A DNA stretch of 49,152 bases from Natrinema pallidum DSM 3751 (lineage in GTDB: Archaea > Halobacteriota > Halobacteria > Halobacteriales > Natrialbaceae). This document shows positions 1 through 7,597 of the stretch, piece by piece. How positions within the stretch are numbered: position 1 is the first letter of the stretch; each line of letters starts with the position of its first letter. The notes under the pieces are model-generated. The model did no database searches. It saw only the letters and a list, made by a program, of their open reading frames with translations, and was not told where the DNA came from. The position numbers and the translations under genes were made by a program. The stretch covers positions 61,779-110,930 of the forward strand of contig NZ_AOII01000026.1 of the NCBI RefSeq assembly GCF_000337615.1, in the 5' to 3' direction.

Positions 1-2
1 GA

Positions 3-119
3 TTCGAGGTAGACGACGAACAGTACGAGCGACTGAAAGCGATCAAAGACAAGCGCGGCTACACTTGGAAGGGGCTGATGCTCGAAGGTGTCGAAGCGTT
101 GAACACCGGGGAGCCATAA
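3..119 (+). CDS. C-terminal part of a small RHH/antitoxin-like protein (5' truncated by window)
   Basis: The window opens inside a reading frame of 38 codons ending at TAA 117-119. The visible part reads EVDDEQYERLKAIKDKRG then YTWKGLMLEGVEAL. The alternating charged helix followed by a TWKGLML segment resembles haloarchaeal small proteins with a ribbon-helix-helix or antitoxin-like fold that often sit beside insertion sequences. The start is outside the window, so length and family cannot be settled. A strong hairpin typical of an insertion-sequence end or terminator follows 35 bases downstream. The family call is inference from pattern; the frame itself is clear from codon use. Confidence 0.5.
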   Translation, partial: FEVDDEQYERLKAIKDKRGYTWKGLMLEGVEALNTGEP

Positions 120-154
120 CAGGGCGAATTGAGACACGAACGAACGCGATTCCT

Positions 155-174
155 CCCCGCCCCAAGGGGCGGGG
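155..174. terminator. Perfect 9-bp hairpin, terminator or IS200/IS605-type right end
   Basis: CCCCGCCCC at 155-163 pairs perfectly with GGGGCGGGG at 166-174 around a 2-base AA loop, and a short T run follows. The surrounding context (gattcctcccc ... ggggtttcctcg) is of the kind seen at the 3' end of haloarchaeal IS200/IS605 or TnpB-type elements. No tnpA or tnpB gene is visible to the left within the window, so the mobile-element reading is inference; a plain transcription terminator is the alternative. It ends only 18 bases before the next start codon. Confidence 0.45.
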
Positions 175-192
175 TTTCCTCGCTACAGCAAG

Positions 193-1626
193 ATGAGCGA
201 CCCGTTCGTCGTCGTCGGCGGTGACGCAGCCGGAATGTCCGCGGCGAGCAAGGCGAGACGCGACGATCCCGACCGCGAAATCGTCGTTTTCGAAAAGGGA
301 GAGTGGGTGTCCTACGGCGCGTGCGGGCTCCCCTACTACGTCAAAGGGGAGATCCAGTCGCTGGAGGCGCTCGTCTCGGTGACGCCCGAGGAGTTCCGCG
401 AGGAACGTGACATCGATCTCCGGACCGGCCACGAGGTCGTCGCCATCGACACCGACGAGCGGACGGTCACCGCCGAGAGCGAGTCCGGAACGGTCGTCCA
501 GCCGTACGGCCACCTGCTGATCGCGACGGGTGCGGCGGCGGTCGTCCCGCCCATCGACGGCATCGACCGCGAGGGCGTGTACACGCTCGGCTCGATGAGC
601 GACGGCAAGGAACTGCGCGAGTACGTTGCCAGAGCGCGCGACGGAGAGGGCTTCCAGCAACCCGACCGGGGACCGGCCTGTCGATACCTCGAGGACTGTA
701 CCGGTCCGGTTGCGGTCGTCGGCGGCGGCTACATCGGGATCGAGATGGCCGAGGCGCTGGCGGCCAACGACTTCGAAGTGAACCTGTTCCAGCGCGGCGA
801 CCGAGTCCTGAAGGGGTTCAGCGACGAAACGAGCGAATACGTCGCCGAGCACCTCCGAGACGAAGACGTCGTGCTCCATCTCGATGCCGAGGTCCGGGCG
901 TTGTCGGGCGATGACCGCGTCGAGGCGGTCGTCACGGCCGACGACCGGATCGAAGTCGAGATGGTGTTGCTCGGCACCGGCGTTCGTCCCCGGACCGACC
1001 TCGCCGAGGCCGCCGGGATCGAACTCGGCGAGACCGGGGCGATCGCCACCGATGCCTATCGCGAGACGAACGTCCCCGATGTCTACGCCGCGGGCGACTG
1101 CGCCGAGGCGACACACGTCGTTACCGGCGAGCCGGCGTACGTTCCCCTGGCGTTGACCGCGAACCGGCACGGCCGTGCGATCGGCCGGACCGTCACCGGG
1201 ACGCCGACCGAAGGTGGCGACATCGCCGGCACGGCGGCGGTCAAGGCTTTCGACAGCGAGGCCGCTCGAACTGGCATTCTGGATCCCGAGGAGGCCCGTG
1301 CGGCGGGGTTCGATCCGGTAACCGAGACGGTGACGGCGAAATCACGTGCCGGCTATTACCCCGCTGACGGGACCGTTATCGTCACGCTGACCGCCGATCG
1401 CGATTCCGGTCGCGTCCTCGGTGCGAGCCTCGTCAGCGAGTACGGCGAGGGCGCGGTCCATCGGAGTCACGCCATCGTCGCGGCACTCGAGGCGAAGGCG
1501 ACCGTCACCGATGTCGAGAACTACGACCTCGCGTACGCGCCGCCGTTCAATACCACGTGGGACCCGGTTCTAGTTGCCGCGAAGGTACTTGCCGGGACGC
1601 TGCGAGACACCGACTCGGAGCCGTGA
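193..1626 (+). CDS. FAD-dependent CoA-disulfide reductase / NADH oxidase family protein
   Basis: This 477-residue protein is a class of pyridine nucleotide-disulfide oxidoreductase that reduces low-molecular-weight disulfides or oxygen with NAD(P)H in the cytoplasm. The N-terminal FAD motif GGDAAGMSAA is at residues 9-18, the single redox cysteine lies in SYGACGLPYY (Cys44, the CoA-disulfide-reductase type motif), the NAD(P) motif GGGYIG is at 177-182, and the second FAD motif VYAAGDCAEA is at 297-306. The C-terminal dimerisation domain (from about 345) has the usual YAPPFNTTWDPV stretch. An extra segment of about 20 residues (150-170) precedes the NAD domain. The ATG at 193 follows closely after the hairpin at 155-174, and no TATA box is evident at the usual distance. 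Whether the substrate is CoA disulfide or oxygen cannot be told. Confidence 0.85.
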   Translation: MSDPFVVVGGDAAGMSAASKARRDDPDREIVVFEKGEWVSYGACGLPYYVKGEIQSLEALVSVTPEEFREERDIDLRTGHEVVAIDTDERTVTAESESGTVVQPYGHLLIATGAAAVVPPIDGIDREGVYTLGSMSDGKELREYVARARDGEGFQQPDRGPACRYLEDCTGPVAVVGGGYIGIEMAEALAANDFEVNLFQRGDRVLKGFSDETSEYVAEHLRDEDVVLHLDAEVRALSGDDRVEAVVTADDRIEVEMVLLGTGVRPRTDLAEAAGIELGETGAIATDAYRETNVPDVYAAGDCAEATHVVTGEPAYVPLALTANRHGRAIGRTVTGTPTEGGDIAGTAAVKAFDSEAARTGILDPEEARAAGFDPVTETVTAKSRAGYYPADGTVIVTLTADRDSGRVLGASLVSEYGEGAVHRSHAIVAALEAKATVTDVENYDLAYAPPFNTTWDPVLVAAKVLAGTLRDTDSEP

Positions 1627-1703
1627 TCGCTACGCCACCGACCGCCGCTGGCGGGGCGGATCGGGAACTACCAAGTGGCTCACCCACGACAGATCGAAAT
1701 CTC

Positions 1704-1748
1704 ATGGCCGACGACAGCGACTCGCTCGAGGGGGGCGACCGACGATGA
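1704..1748 (+). CDS. 14-codon mini-ORF overlapping the next start (ATGA)
   Basis: ATG 1704 opens a frame reading MADDSDSLEGGDRR and stopping at TGA 1746-1748, which overlaps the ATG (1745) of the following gene by the ATGA arrangement. Its 3' end holds the purine-rich GAGGGGGG that could serve as ribosome binding site for that gene. A weak TATA-like sequence (actaccaag, 1667-1675) lies about 32 bases upstream. Acidic composition is typical for this organism. It may be a leader peptide, or just the 5' untranslated region of the next gene. See the similar arrangements at 38090 and 41082. Confidence 0.35.
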   Translation: MADDSDSLEGGDRR

Positions 1749-1999
1749 CCGACGGCGCTCTCTCGCGTCTCCGCACCCGGATACGGGATCGTCTCGAGGG
1801 GCTTCGGTGGTGGATCGCCTTACGGGTCGGCGGAGCGCCACGATGTACGGAGTGCGGCGACGAGGCGGCGTGGATCGCCGAATCGGAGGGGGAACCGCGC
1901 TGTTTCAAACACATCCCGAGCGAGGGCATGGATGCCATACGGGACGTACGGCCCGCGGACTGCTTCGCTGACTGGGACGAGTCGTCCGCCGACACCTGA
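1745..1999 (+). CDS. Small zinc-finger-like protein (84 aa)
   Basis: An 84-residue protein starting MTDGALSRLRTRIRDRLEGL. It carries CTECG (Cys34, Cys37) and later CFKH (Cys53, His56), a C-x2-C...C-x2-H pattern suitable for one zinc ion; the first 30 residues form a basic, tryptophan-containing helix. I do not recognise a named family; such small zinc-binding proteins are abundant in haloarchaea and mostly uncharacterised. The ATG at 1745 was chosen because the sequence before it in this frame looks non-coding and because of the ATGA overlap with a mini-ORF and the purine-rich stretch eight bases upstream. Confidence 0.6.
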   Translation: MTDGALSRLRTRIRDRLEGLRWWIALRVGGAPRCTECGDEAAWIAESEGEPRCFKHIPSEGMDAIRDVRPADCFADWDESSADT

Positions 2000-2195
2000 T
2001 CGCCGACGGTGACCGGTCCAGCGGCGGTGGGTCCGACTCGCGGCCGAGGACTGTGCCGATGTCCTCGCAGTGCGTCGTGCTCGTCGACGAAAGCCGACGC
2101 CACCGTGATAGACGTTCCACCCATCCGAGCCGGGTGGCAGTTCGGACGGCGAGCCGCCCGAAACACGTATCAGCGCCCCATCCAATTAGGGTGAT

Positions 2196-2933
2196 ATGAA
2201 CCGCCGAACACTGCTCCTGGGAAGCGGCGTCGCAGTATCGACCGTGCTTGCGGGGTGCTCGAGTGACGAAGCTGCCGACGAGGGCAACGGCGGGAACAGG
2301 ACCGATACCGGTGACGAGCCGGCGGGATCGGACGTCGACACACTGCTTTCGATCGGCGAGACGATCGATCGCGACGAGCCGCTGTTCGATCCCGAGGCGG
2401 AGCGCTACGAGGGCAGCGGCCGGGAAAACCTGACCGACCTCTCGCTCGACGACGGACTCACGACCGTCGCCTTCGAGCACGACGGCACCGCGGATTTCGT
2501 CGTGATGCTCGGCGGCGACGAGGAGGCCGTCCTCGTCAACGAGACCGGGATGGTGGAGGGCGCGACCGCAATCGCGACATCGGCGGGCGACTACGTGCTC
2601 GACATCACTGCTGACGGCGACTGGACCCTCCACGTCGGGCAGCCGCGTGCACCCGACGCGGAGATACATACACCGCCCGTCGAGGCGAGTGGCACGGGTC
2701 CGGCCGTCGTCGGACCGGTGAGGATCGAGGACACGGCGACCGTCAGCGGCGGACACGATGGCGAGCGTAACTTCATCGTCATGGCCTATACCGAGGACGA
2801 TAGCGGTCAGTTCGCCGGCGAGGAAGTGTTCAACGAGATCGGCGCAGTCGAGAGCGACGCGACGGTCGACCATCCGGGTACCGTCTGGATCGACGTCCAG
2901 GCCGACGGCGACTGGTCCCTTGAGGTCGAGTAA
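2196..2933 (+). CDS. Tat lipoprotein with a duplicated beta domain
   Basis: A 245-residue exported lipoprotein. MNRRTLLLGSG is a short twin-arginine signal and LAGC ends in Cys21, the lipid-attached residue. A low-complexity acidic linker (22-45) follows. The rest holds an internal duplication: residues 95-147 (HDGTADFVVMLGG ... ITADGDWTLHV) and 187-245 (HDGERNFIVMAY ... VQADGDWSLEV) share the order HDG..-F-V-M and end in the near identical ADGDW(T/S)L.V, so two copies of a small beta-rich domain are present. I cannot assign a ligand. It lies alone, with a long gene-poor stretch downstream. Confidence 0.75.
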   Translation: MNRRTLLLGSGVAVSTVLAGCSSDEAADEGNGGNRTDTGDEPAGSDVDTLLSIGETIDRDEPLFDPEAERYEGSGRENLTDLSLDDGLTTVAFEHDGTADFVVMLGGDEEAVLVNETGMVEGATAIATSAGDYVLDITADGDWTLHVGQPRAPDAEIHTPPVEASGTGPAVVGPVRIEDTATVSGGHDGERNFIVMAYTEDDSGQFAGEEVFNEIGAVESDATVDHPGTVWIDVQADGDWSLEVE

Positions 2934-3498
2934 CCGTGAGTCGACTGCGGTTCCGACTCGACGATCGCGGTCCGGAACGCACTGTCCGGCGCGGTTCACT
3001 GGCCCCGTCTCCTCGGTCACCGGCGATCGCAGGGCTCACGGTCGAGGTGTCCATCGTCCGGTCGTGTCTCGACGCGGAGCCACCGGACACCCTTTCGGGA
3101 CAACTCCGGGTCTGCTCGGACCGGCGCGTTTCGGAAAAGCGGCGGGTCCGGTGACGGTTGGGATGCGCCCGCCGCCGAGTCCAGAAGTGATGCCAAGGGG
3201 CTGATTGGATCGACATCTGTCGCGCACAGCAGGTACGCGACAGTTGACACGTTCGGTGGCATCTATATCAACTTCCGGCCGATTCCAACGGATTCGGAAT
3301 CGTCCTCCCCTTTCGAACGGTCAGTACATCGACCTGCCATCGAGAGCACTCACGGCTGTTCTCGAAATCGCTCCGGAGATCGGTCGAGGACGGCAGTAGC
3401 AGCCAGGCTGGCGGGGTCCAGCCGAACGGCCGACTCGAGACCGCCACACCGAAGACCAGCACGAGGACGAAGTAGCCGGAGACGAGTCGGAACAGACC

Positions 3499-3516
3499 GG
3501 TAACACCGCTGTTACC
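3499..3516. repeat. Inverted repeat GGTAACA-N4-TGTTACC
   Basis: GGTAACA (3499-3505) and TGTTACC (3510-3516) are perfect inverted copies separated by CCGC. The site is 15 bases upstream of the TATA-like sequence at 3531. It could be an operator half-site pair or the stem of a small hairpin; there is no recognised regulator for it. Confidence 0.4.
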
Positions 3517-3968
3517 TGTCTATGTGGGGAATGAATTTAATGGGGCCTCGACGCGAGGTATCGATGGCGAGAGACGCGAGACTCCACCGTCGATCCGCTC
3601 CGAGACATCGGCATCCTCTCGCCGCATCTGCGGTCGGGTCGGCACACCCGACACCGCCCGATCCCAGGTTCACCCACCACTGGACACACCATGACGGTGC
3701 CGTCCCGCTGCCGGCCTCTGGCCGGCAGTTCCGATCAGTGCCCCGCTCGTTCATAGGTCCGCCGCCGTTCGTTCGGGTTCGGGTATGCTCGCCTGACGTA
3801 GCAGTTGGCCAACAAGTTTATGTCGCATAGCGACGAAGCCGTAACCGGCGAGGAACGATTCAGTCGTTGCCCTGACGGAATCAGCCAATCCGAGACGTAC
3901 GGTCCTCGCCTCCCGAGATCGGCCCGGACGTCAATAGCCATGATGTATTCCGATCTCGGTTTCTCCCA

Positions 3969-3993
3969 CCCCTGCCCCCCACCTCGGCAGGGG
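3969..3993. terminator. 8-bp hairpin in the gene-poor region
   Basis: CCCCTGCC (3969-3976) pairs with GGCAGGGG (3986-3993) across a 9-base C-rich loop. No T run follows on the plus strand. It may be an old insertion-sequence end or a terminator; nothing decides between these. Confidence 0.3.
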
Positions 3994-4301
3994 CTGGGAC
4001 CCTGACGACAGCCTCCGACAGACGTTTCTCGAGCATCTCTGCGAGTGAGTCGGATCGCACCGGATGGATGTCGTATGTCGGTCCCTGCGCTGCCCGTGCT
4101 CCTGACGAGTCGATACGAAGCGACGGGCAACGCCGGCGATGCCGACCGGCCGACCTCGAGCCTGAACGCGGATCGAACGCTGCCCCGATTCGGGCGGCGA
4201 ATATCGCGAGAGGAGACGGAGGTACGACGACCGGCGATGGGACACACGCGATACCACTCATCTCACAGAAGGATCAAGTGAGGTGAACGTAACGGGAGAG
4301 T

Positions 4302-5357
4302 ATGGAACGAAGATATTTACTGATGGGGATCGGCGGTGCGACGGCAGCGCTTGCGGGGTGTAACAGCAGCAGTGACGAGTCGGACGGACCGGAGGGGCCG
4401 TTCGCCGATCTGCAGGACCTCCCCGAACCCGAGGCGGTACTAACCCAGCATCGGCGCACGCTCGACGACCGATCCTTCGTCTCCGAGGAGGAACGCATCG
4501 AAAACGCCTCCACGATCGGGGCCTCTCAGTCGACCGCACAGACGATCCGCAGCGGTGAGGCCGGGACGCTCGTCAAAGCGGACGACATCGCCAGAAATCT
4601 CAGTAGCGACGGGAAGCAAGCGGTGTGGTTTACCGGCACTGCGCGTATCAGTCGGATCACTCACACGTACAATCCGGGCGGAATCACGCCGCCGTATATC
4701 GATGCAGAGACCGTGTCGCGAATCGTTTCGGTGGCCGAACTCGAGCGGGTCGACGTAACCGGTGACGACAACGAGGTGTACGTGTTCGAGGCAAGTAGCG
4801 CCGACGAGGAAACGGCACGGGAACTCGATCTCGATGTCAACGCGATCGACGTTCGGATGGAGATCGCCGCAGCAGGCTATATCCGCTCGATTGAGACGGA
4901 ACTCACCGCTGCAGAGCCCGCTGACGCTGAGCAAGCGACTACGACCATGTATCAGTACGACGTGACCGAACTGGGCGACGTATCCGTTTCCGAGCCCGAA
5001 TTCGTCAGCGACGCGGTTCGGATCGAGGGTGACCTTTCCGAGGACGGTTCGACGCTCGTCCTCGACCACGCAGGGGGCCCCGCCGTGTCCGCTGATACCG
5101 AACTCATACTCCAGGATGCGAACGTCTCGCAGCCCCAGCGAGGGGCTTCCTTCCCGGCGGCATTCGAATCGGGAGACGAAGCGCACGTCTACTGGACCGC
5201 AGCCGAGGAACCCGCGATTAGCGTGGATGGACCTCCGTCGGACGTTGCCCGGGATTTCGCCGTCCCCTCCCAGTCCGATGAGCGGGTCGTTTTCCTGTCC
5301 GAACTGCCCGAGACGGGACCCGAACGGTTCGTCGTCCGAATCGGACAGGGGGAGTAG
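4302..5357 (+). CDS. Haloarchaeal Tat lipoprotein, DUF7537-like
   Basis: A 351-residue exported lipoprotein. The signal is MERRYLLMGIGG with lipobox LAGC at Cys20, followed by a Ser/Asp-rich linker. The mature part (about 40-351) has a pattern I associate with the haloarchaeal lipoprotein family annotated DUF7537: an early helix (EAVLTQHRRTLDDRSF) followed by many beta strands, with an AGYIRSIETEL strand in the middle. A LolA-like half-barrel is a plausible fold but not demonstrated. The function is unknown. The start is supported by the signal peptide; a weak TATA-like ggatcaagtg lies about 28 bases upstream. Confidence 0.65.
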   Translation: MERRYLLMGIGGATAALAGCNSSSDESDGPEGPFADLQDLPEPEAVLTQHRRTLDDRSFVSEEERIENASTIGASQSTAQTIRSGEAGTLVKADDIARNLSSDGKQAVWFTGTARISRITHTYNPGGITPPYIDAETVSRIVSVAELERVDVTGDDNEVYVFEASSADEETARELDLDVNAIDVRMEIAAAGYIRSIETELTAAEPADAEQATTTMYQYDVTELGDVSVSEPEFVSDAVRIEGDLSEDGSTLVLDHAGGPAVSADTELILQDANVSQPQRGASFPAAFESGDEAHVYWTAAEEPAISVDGPPSDVARDFAVPSQSDERVVFLSELPETGPERFVVRIGQGE

Positions 5358-6119
5358 TCAGGCCTCGGTCCGCTTGCCGTCCGCCGCGTCCTCCGTTTCG
5401 GGGCCGGTCTCTTCACTGTCGATGTACTCCCGCCGGATGTACGCAGCCTGTTGCCCATCGAGACGGGACTCGATCCGGCGGAGTGCCGCTTGGCGCTGGG
5501 GCTCGGAGTAGCCCTGCAGATGGTACCGAGCCCACGTTCTCGCCGCGTACAGCTCCCGCTCGTAATGGACGTCACAGGGTATCGATTCGAGTCCCGCGAC
5601 GTAGCTGGCCCAGACGCGCTTGTGACCGTTGAGGAGTTCGAAGCGGTCTCCACAATCCCGAACGATCGGGGGCGGATCGGGACGACCGCGGTCGCGGATC
5701 GCGGCGATGTAATCGCGGTTTTCATCCACGGTGAAGTTCCGCGAATGGTACGGATTCGGATCGATAGCGTCGAGCGTGAGTTGCGTCGGTTCCAATTGGT
5801 CGATCCGGCGGAGTCTCGACTTCGGAAACGAGTAGTGGCGGAGCCCGTCCCGGTTTATTTGGGCGAGTGCGAGCGGGAGCCCGCCGGTGTAGCGCGGATA
5901 CGCGTCCTCGAGGTCGTCCCGAAAGACGACAACGACGACCGGATCGGTGGCTGGGTAGTCCGGATTCGAGTCCGCGACGGTGCCCCCGGGAACACGCCAG
6001 TCCGCCGCGATCGCGTTCGGGGTTTTGACCACGACCGCGGGACTGGGCGACGTATCATCGGCGTCGATAACGATGTCGCCGGGCCCGATCGACGGCCCCT
6101 CCGAGCTCGTGTCAGTCAT
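5358..6119 (-). CDS. ParB/Srx-like nuclease-fold protein
   Basis: A 253-residue protein starting MTDTSSEGPSIGPGDIVIDA. Residues 112-190 look like a ParB N-terminal domain: DAIDPNPYHSRNF at the start and then ELLNGHKRVWASYVAGLESI, where GHKRVWA matches the GHRR-type nucleotide (CTP) binding motif of ParB-like proteins. A helical C-terminus (196-235) with paired arginines follows, then an acidic tail. The N-terminal 110 residues are a separate domain not recognised. It lacks a clear ParB helix-turn-helix, so a role in plasmid partition is unlikely; a free-standing ParB-fold protein is the safer call. TTATAT at about 6155 (minus strand) stands 34 bases before this ATG and excludes an upstream start. 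Confidence 0.6.
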   Translation of the reverse strand: MTDTSSEGPSIGPGDIVIDADDTSPSPAVVVKTPNAIAADWRVPGGTVADSNPDYPATDPVVVVVFRDDLEDAYPRYTGGLPLALAQINRDGLRHYSFPKSRLRRIDQLEPTQLTLDAIDPNPYHSRNFTVDENRDYIAAIRDRGRPDPPPIVRDCGDRFELLNGHKRVWASYVAGLESIPCDVHYERELYAARTWARYHLQGYSEPQRQAALRRIESRLDGQQAAYIRREYIDSEETGPETEDAADGKRTEA

Positions 6120-6162
6120 CGCTACACTCAGTTGAACGAATGTGTTAGGGCGATATAATTGA

Positions 6163-6303
6163 TGCGTTCTGTCCGATGGTCTCACACCCATCCGTCTCGC
6201 CGTGCTCGAGGACGTGTTCCCGGTTCAGGGACTGCTCGAAGACGCCCAGCGCAGCAACCCAGCGGCAGCAACGGCCGGCTATCAGGTCCCGTGGACCGGC
6301 TGA
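6163..6303 (+). pseudogene. Possible 3' remnant of a gene (46 codons, no start)
   Basis: After the TGA at 6160-6162 this frame is open to TGA 6301-6303 and reads CVLSDGLTPIRLAVLEDVFP then VQGLLEDAQRSNPAAATAGY and QVPWTG. The composition is like a genuine haloarchaeal protein C-terminus, but there is no ATG and the upstream part overlaps the promoter of the divergent ParB-like gene. It is probably a leftover gene end. I do not recognise the family. Confidence 0.3.
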
Positions 6304-6324
6304 GAGCGACTGGCAGACGACGAA

Positions 6325-6404
6325 CTATCGTCGCCATTGAACGTCACCGCGCACCTGCTCGCACGACGGCCGTGCGATCGGGGTGTAACTCGTCTCAGTC
6401 GTGA
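6325..6404. repeat. Dispersed direct repeat, copy A (about 80 bp)
   Basis: This stretch aligns with 7001-7079 in the same orientation with roughly 70 percent identity by eye. Shared blocks include GTCGCCA, GAACGTCAC, ACCTGCT, CGCA and GACGGC. Both copies start with CTA, a stop codon on the minus strand. The two copies bracket the secreted-protein gene at 6529-6903. Confidence 0.5.
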
Positions 6405-6528
6405 CCGGCGGGACCTCTACGAGAACGCCGGTGGTGCGAAAAATGATGAGTGCGGGGACGGTATCTCGCGCCGATGCGTCGTGACGTGCCGCGCGGCGCA
6501 AAGCGGCCGGCGTCGAGGGGTCGCGTTT
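6325..6528 (-). pseudogene. Start-less coding remnant downstream of the secreted-protein gene
   Basis: Directly after the stop codon of the next gene (TAG 6529-6531), the same minus-strand frame stays open for 67 codons to TAG 6325-6327. It reads convincingly as protein: DTVPALIIFRTTGVLVEVPP, then ETSYTPIARPSCEQVRGDVQ and WRR. No start codon exists. The last 25 codons have a second, frameshifted copy at 7001-7079, so this is probably the 3' end of a decayed gene of which two copies once existed. Confidence 0.4.
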
Positions 6529-6903
6529 CTATGCCGACCGAATCGTGACTTCGAGACTGCCGGGCACGTCCCGTTCGACGACATCTGCAGGGTCGCCGTC
6601 GAAGAGGATGCGGTCCTGGCCGCTGCTCACGTACCCCTTCGCGACCGCAGTATCGTTGTAGTTGTCCCGCTCGAGATGATCCCGCTGGAGGAGTTCCTTG
6701 TCCCTGTACTCGGCGCTTGCGTCAGGGACTTCGATATCGAACTGCCCGCTTGCGGACCCGGGTGCCTCCACGACGACTTCGTTCTCGTAGGCTGCCGCCG
6801 CCGTTCCGGTGGCAGCCACACTTCCGACAGCCAGTACCGCTGCCGTCCTCTTTACGAACGATCTCCGACTTGGTGCACTTTCATCCGATATGCGAACTAA
6901 CAT
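6529..6903 (-). CDS. Small Tat-exported protein of unknown function
   Basis: A 124-residue protein, MLVRISDESAPSRRSFVKR..., with a twin-arginine signal (RRSFVKRTAAVLAVGS) and a likely signal-peptidase site after the alanine run ATGTAAAA. No lipobox cysteine is present, so it should be secreted rather than lipid anchored. The mature part of about 85 residues begins YENEVVVEAPGSASGQFDIE and ends in GSLEVTIRSA, consistent with an all-beta domain. A start three codons upstream (6912) is possible. AT-rich TTTTTATTTA (6916-6925, minus strand) lies just upstream. The gene is bracketed by two decayed direct repeats. Confidence 0.6.
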   Translation of the reverse strand: MLVRISDESAPSRRSFVKRTAAVLAVGSVAATGTAAAAYENEVVVEAPGSASGQFDIEVPDASAEYRDKELLQRDHLERDNYNDTAVAKGYVSSGQDRILFDGDPADVVERDVPGSLEVTIRSA

Positions 6904-7000
6904 ACTACACATCAGTAAATAAAAATCTAGCCTAATCGAATTTGGTCCGGACTACGGAATCAGGCTTCTCTGAACGCGGTTGGCGGCCGGCCGGAAGCCG

Positions 7001-7079
7001 CTACAGTCGCCACCGAACGTCACTACGAACCTGCTTCGCAGGACGGCTGTCTGATCGATCTGTGGGTCGTTTCAGTGAC
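7001..7079. repeat. Dispersed direct repeat, copy B (about 80 bp)
   Basis: The second copy of the repeat described at 6325-6404. Read on the minus strand it encodes PSCE, then after an extra base QVRSDVRWRL and a stop, matching PSCEQVRGDVQWRR of copy A. The extra T (cttcgca against ctcgca) shifts the frame, which marks this copy as decayed coding sequence. Confidence 0.5.
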
Positions 7080-7597
7080 TCCGATACTCGAGTGCGATCG
7101 GTCGACCCTGCCCGGCGGTCGTCCGGCGTCGGTGAGGTACCGACCCGGCCGCGCCGTTCCTCGGGCAAGTGTCCGAGAACCACTGGTTTTCCAACACCGT
7201 CTTTCTCGTCGATGACTATGGCGATCCGACTGTCCTCTTTGGGGGTGACGCGGTTAGCTCGGTTTCGGTACCCGAATCTCTGGGGACATCTCCTCGAGCG
7301 TGAACGATATCGGCCGTTCCCTGGCCTGGATCCGTCACGACGACGCCGATCTCGCTGCCGATGACCCGCCCTGCAAGAGGATATCGCTTCGAGCGCCTGC
7401 GTGTCGGTCCTCGAGAGGCCACCGCTCGACAGCGCCGAGATCGTCGTCCGGAACACCTCCCGTCGGCCCGATGTTATTCGAGAACTAGGTTGTTGCCGTA
7501 TGCCCTCGGATAGGTGTGAGACATCTACCGAGACGGTCTCTGGAGTCGAGTACCCACCACTGGTGTACTTGCGTGGTAATACGACGAAGTTGAGTAG
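7080..7597. other. Gene-poor stretch with decayed coding sequence on the minus strand
   Basis: No intact gene is visible. On the minus strand, short open pieces such as IAIVIDEKDGVGKPVVLGHL (about 7150-7215) and GSEIGVVVTDPGQGTADIVH (about 7290-7360) look protein-like but lie in different frames and have no start. They probably belong to the gene whose 3' end is copy B of the direct repeat. Confidence 0.35.

Larger units (their letters stand above)
2934..4301. other. Gene-poor region of 1.37 kb with possible gene remnants
   Basis: No reading frame here has the acidic, high-GC3 look of the neighbouring genes. Two minus-strand stretches read like pieces of protein: 3268-3510 contains GYFVLVLVFGVAVSSRPFGW, a membrane-helix-like segment with no start codon, and 3974-4084 contains TYDIHPVRSDSLAEMLEKR. 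A TATA-like gaatttaatgg (3531-3541) stands 28 bases before an ATG at 3564, but the 88-residue product is basic and proline/histidine rich, unlike proteins of this organism. Two inverted repeats are listed separately. Best read as decayed accessory DNA. Confidence 0.5.

Noticed and set aside
43-1170. 375-codon minus-strand open frame
   Set aside because: It is antisense to the CoA-disulfide-reductase-type gene and has no motif or acidic signature.
3564-3830. 88-codon plus-strand frame preceded by a good TATA-like box
   Set aside because: The product is basic, histidine/proline-rich and unlike any protein in this acidic proteome; the box may serve a non-coding transcript or be chance.
5358-6119. 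Plasmid partition gene parB
   Set aside because: The ParB-like nucleotide motif is present, but there is no ParA neighbour, no clear DNA-binding helix-turn-helix and no centromere-like repeats.
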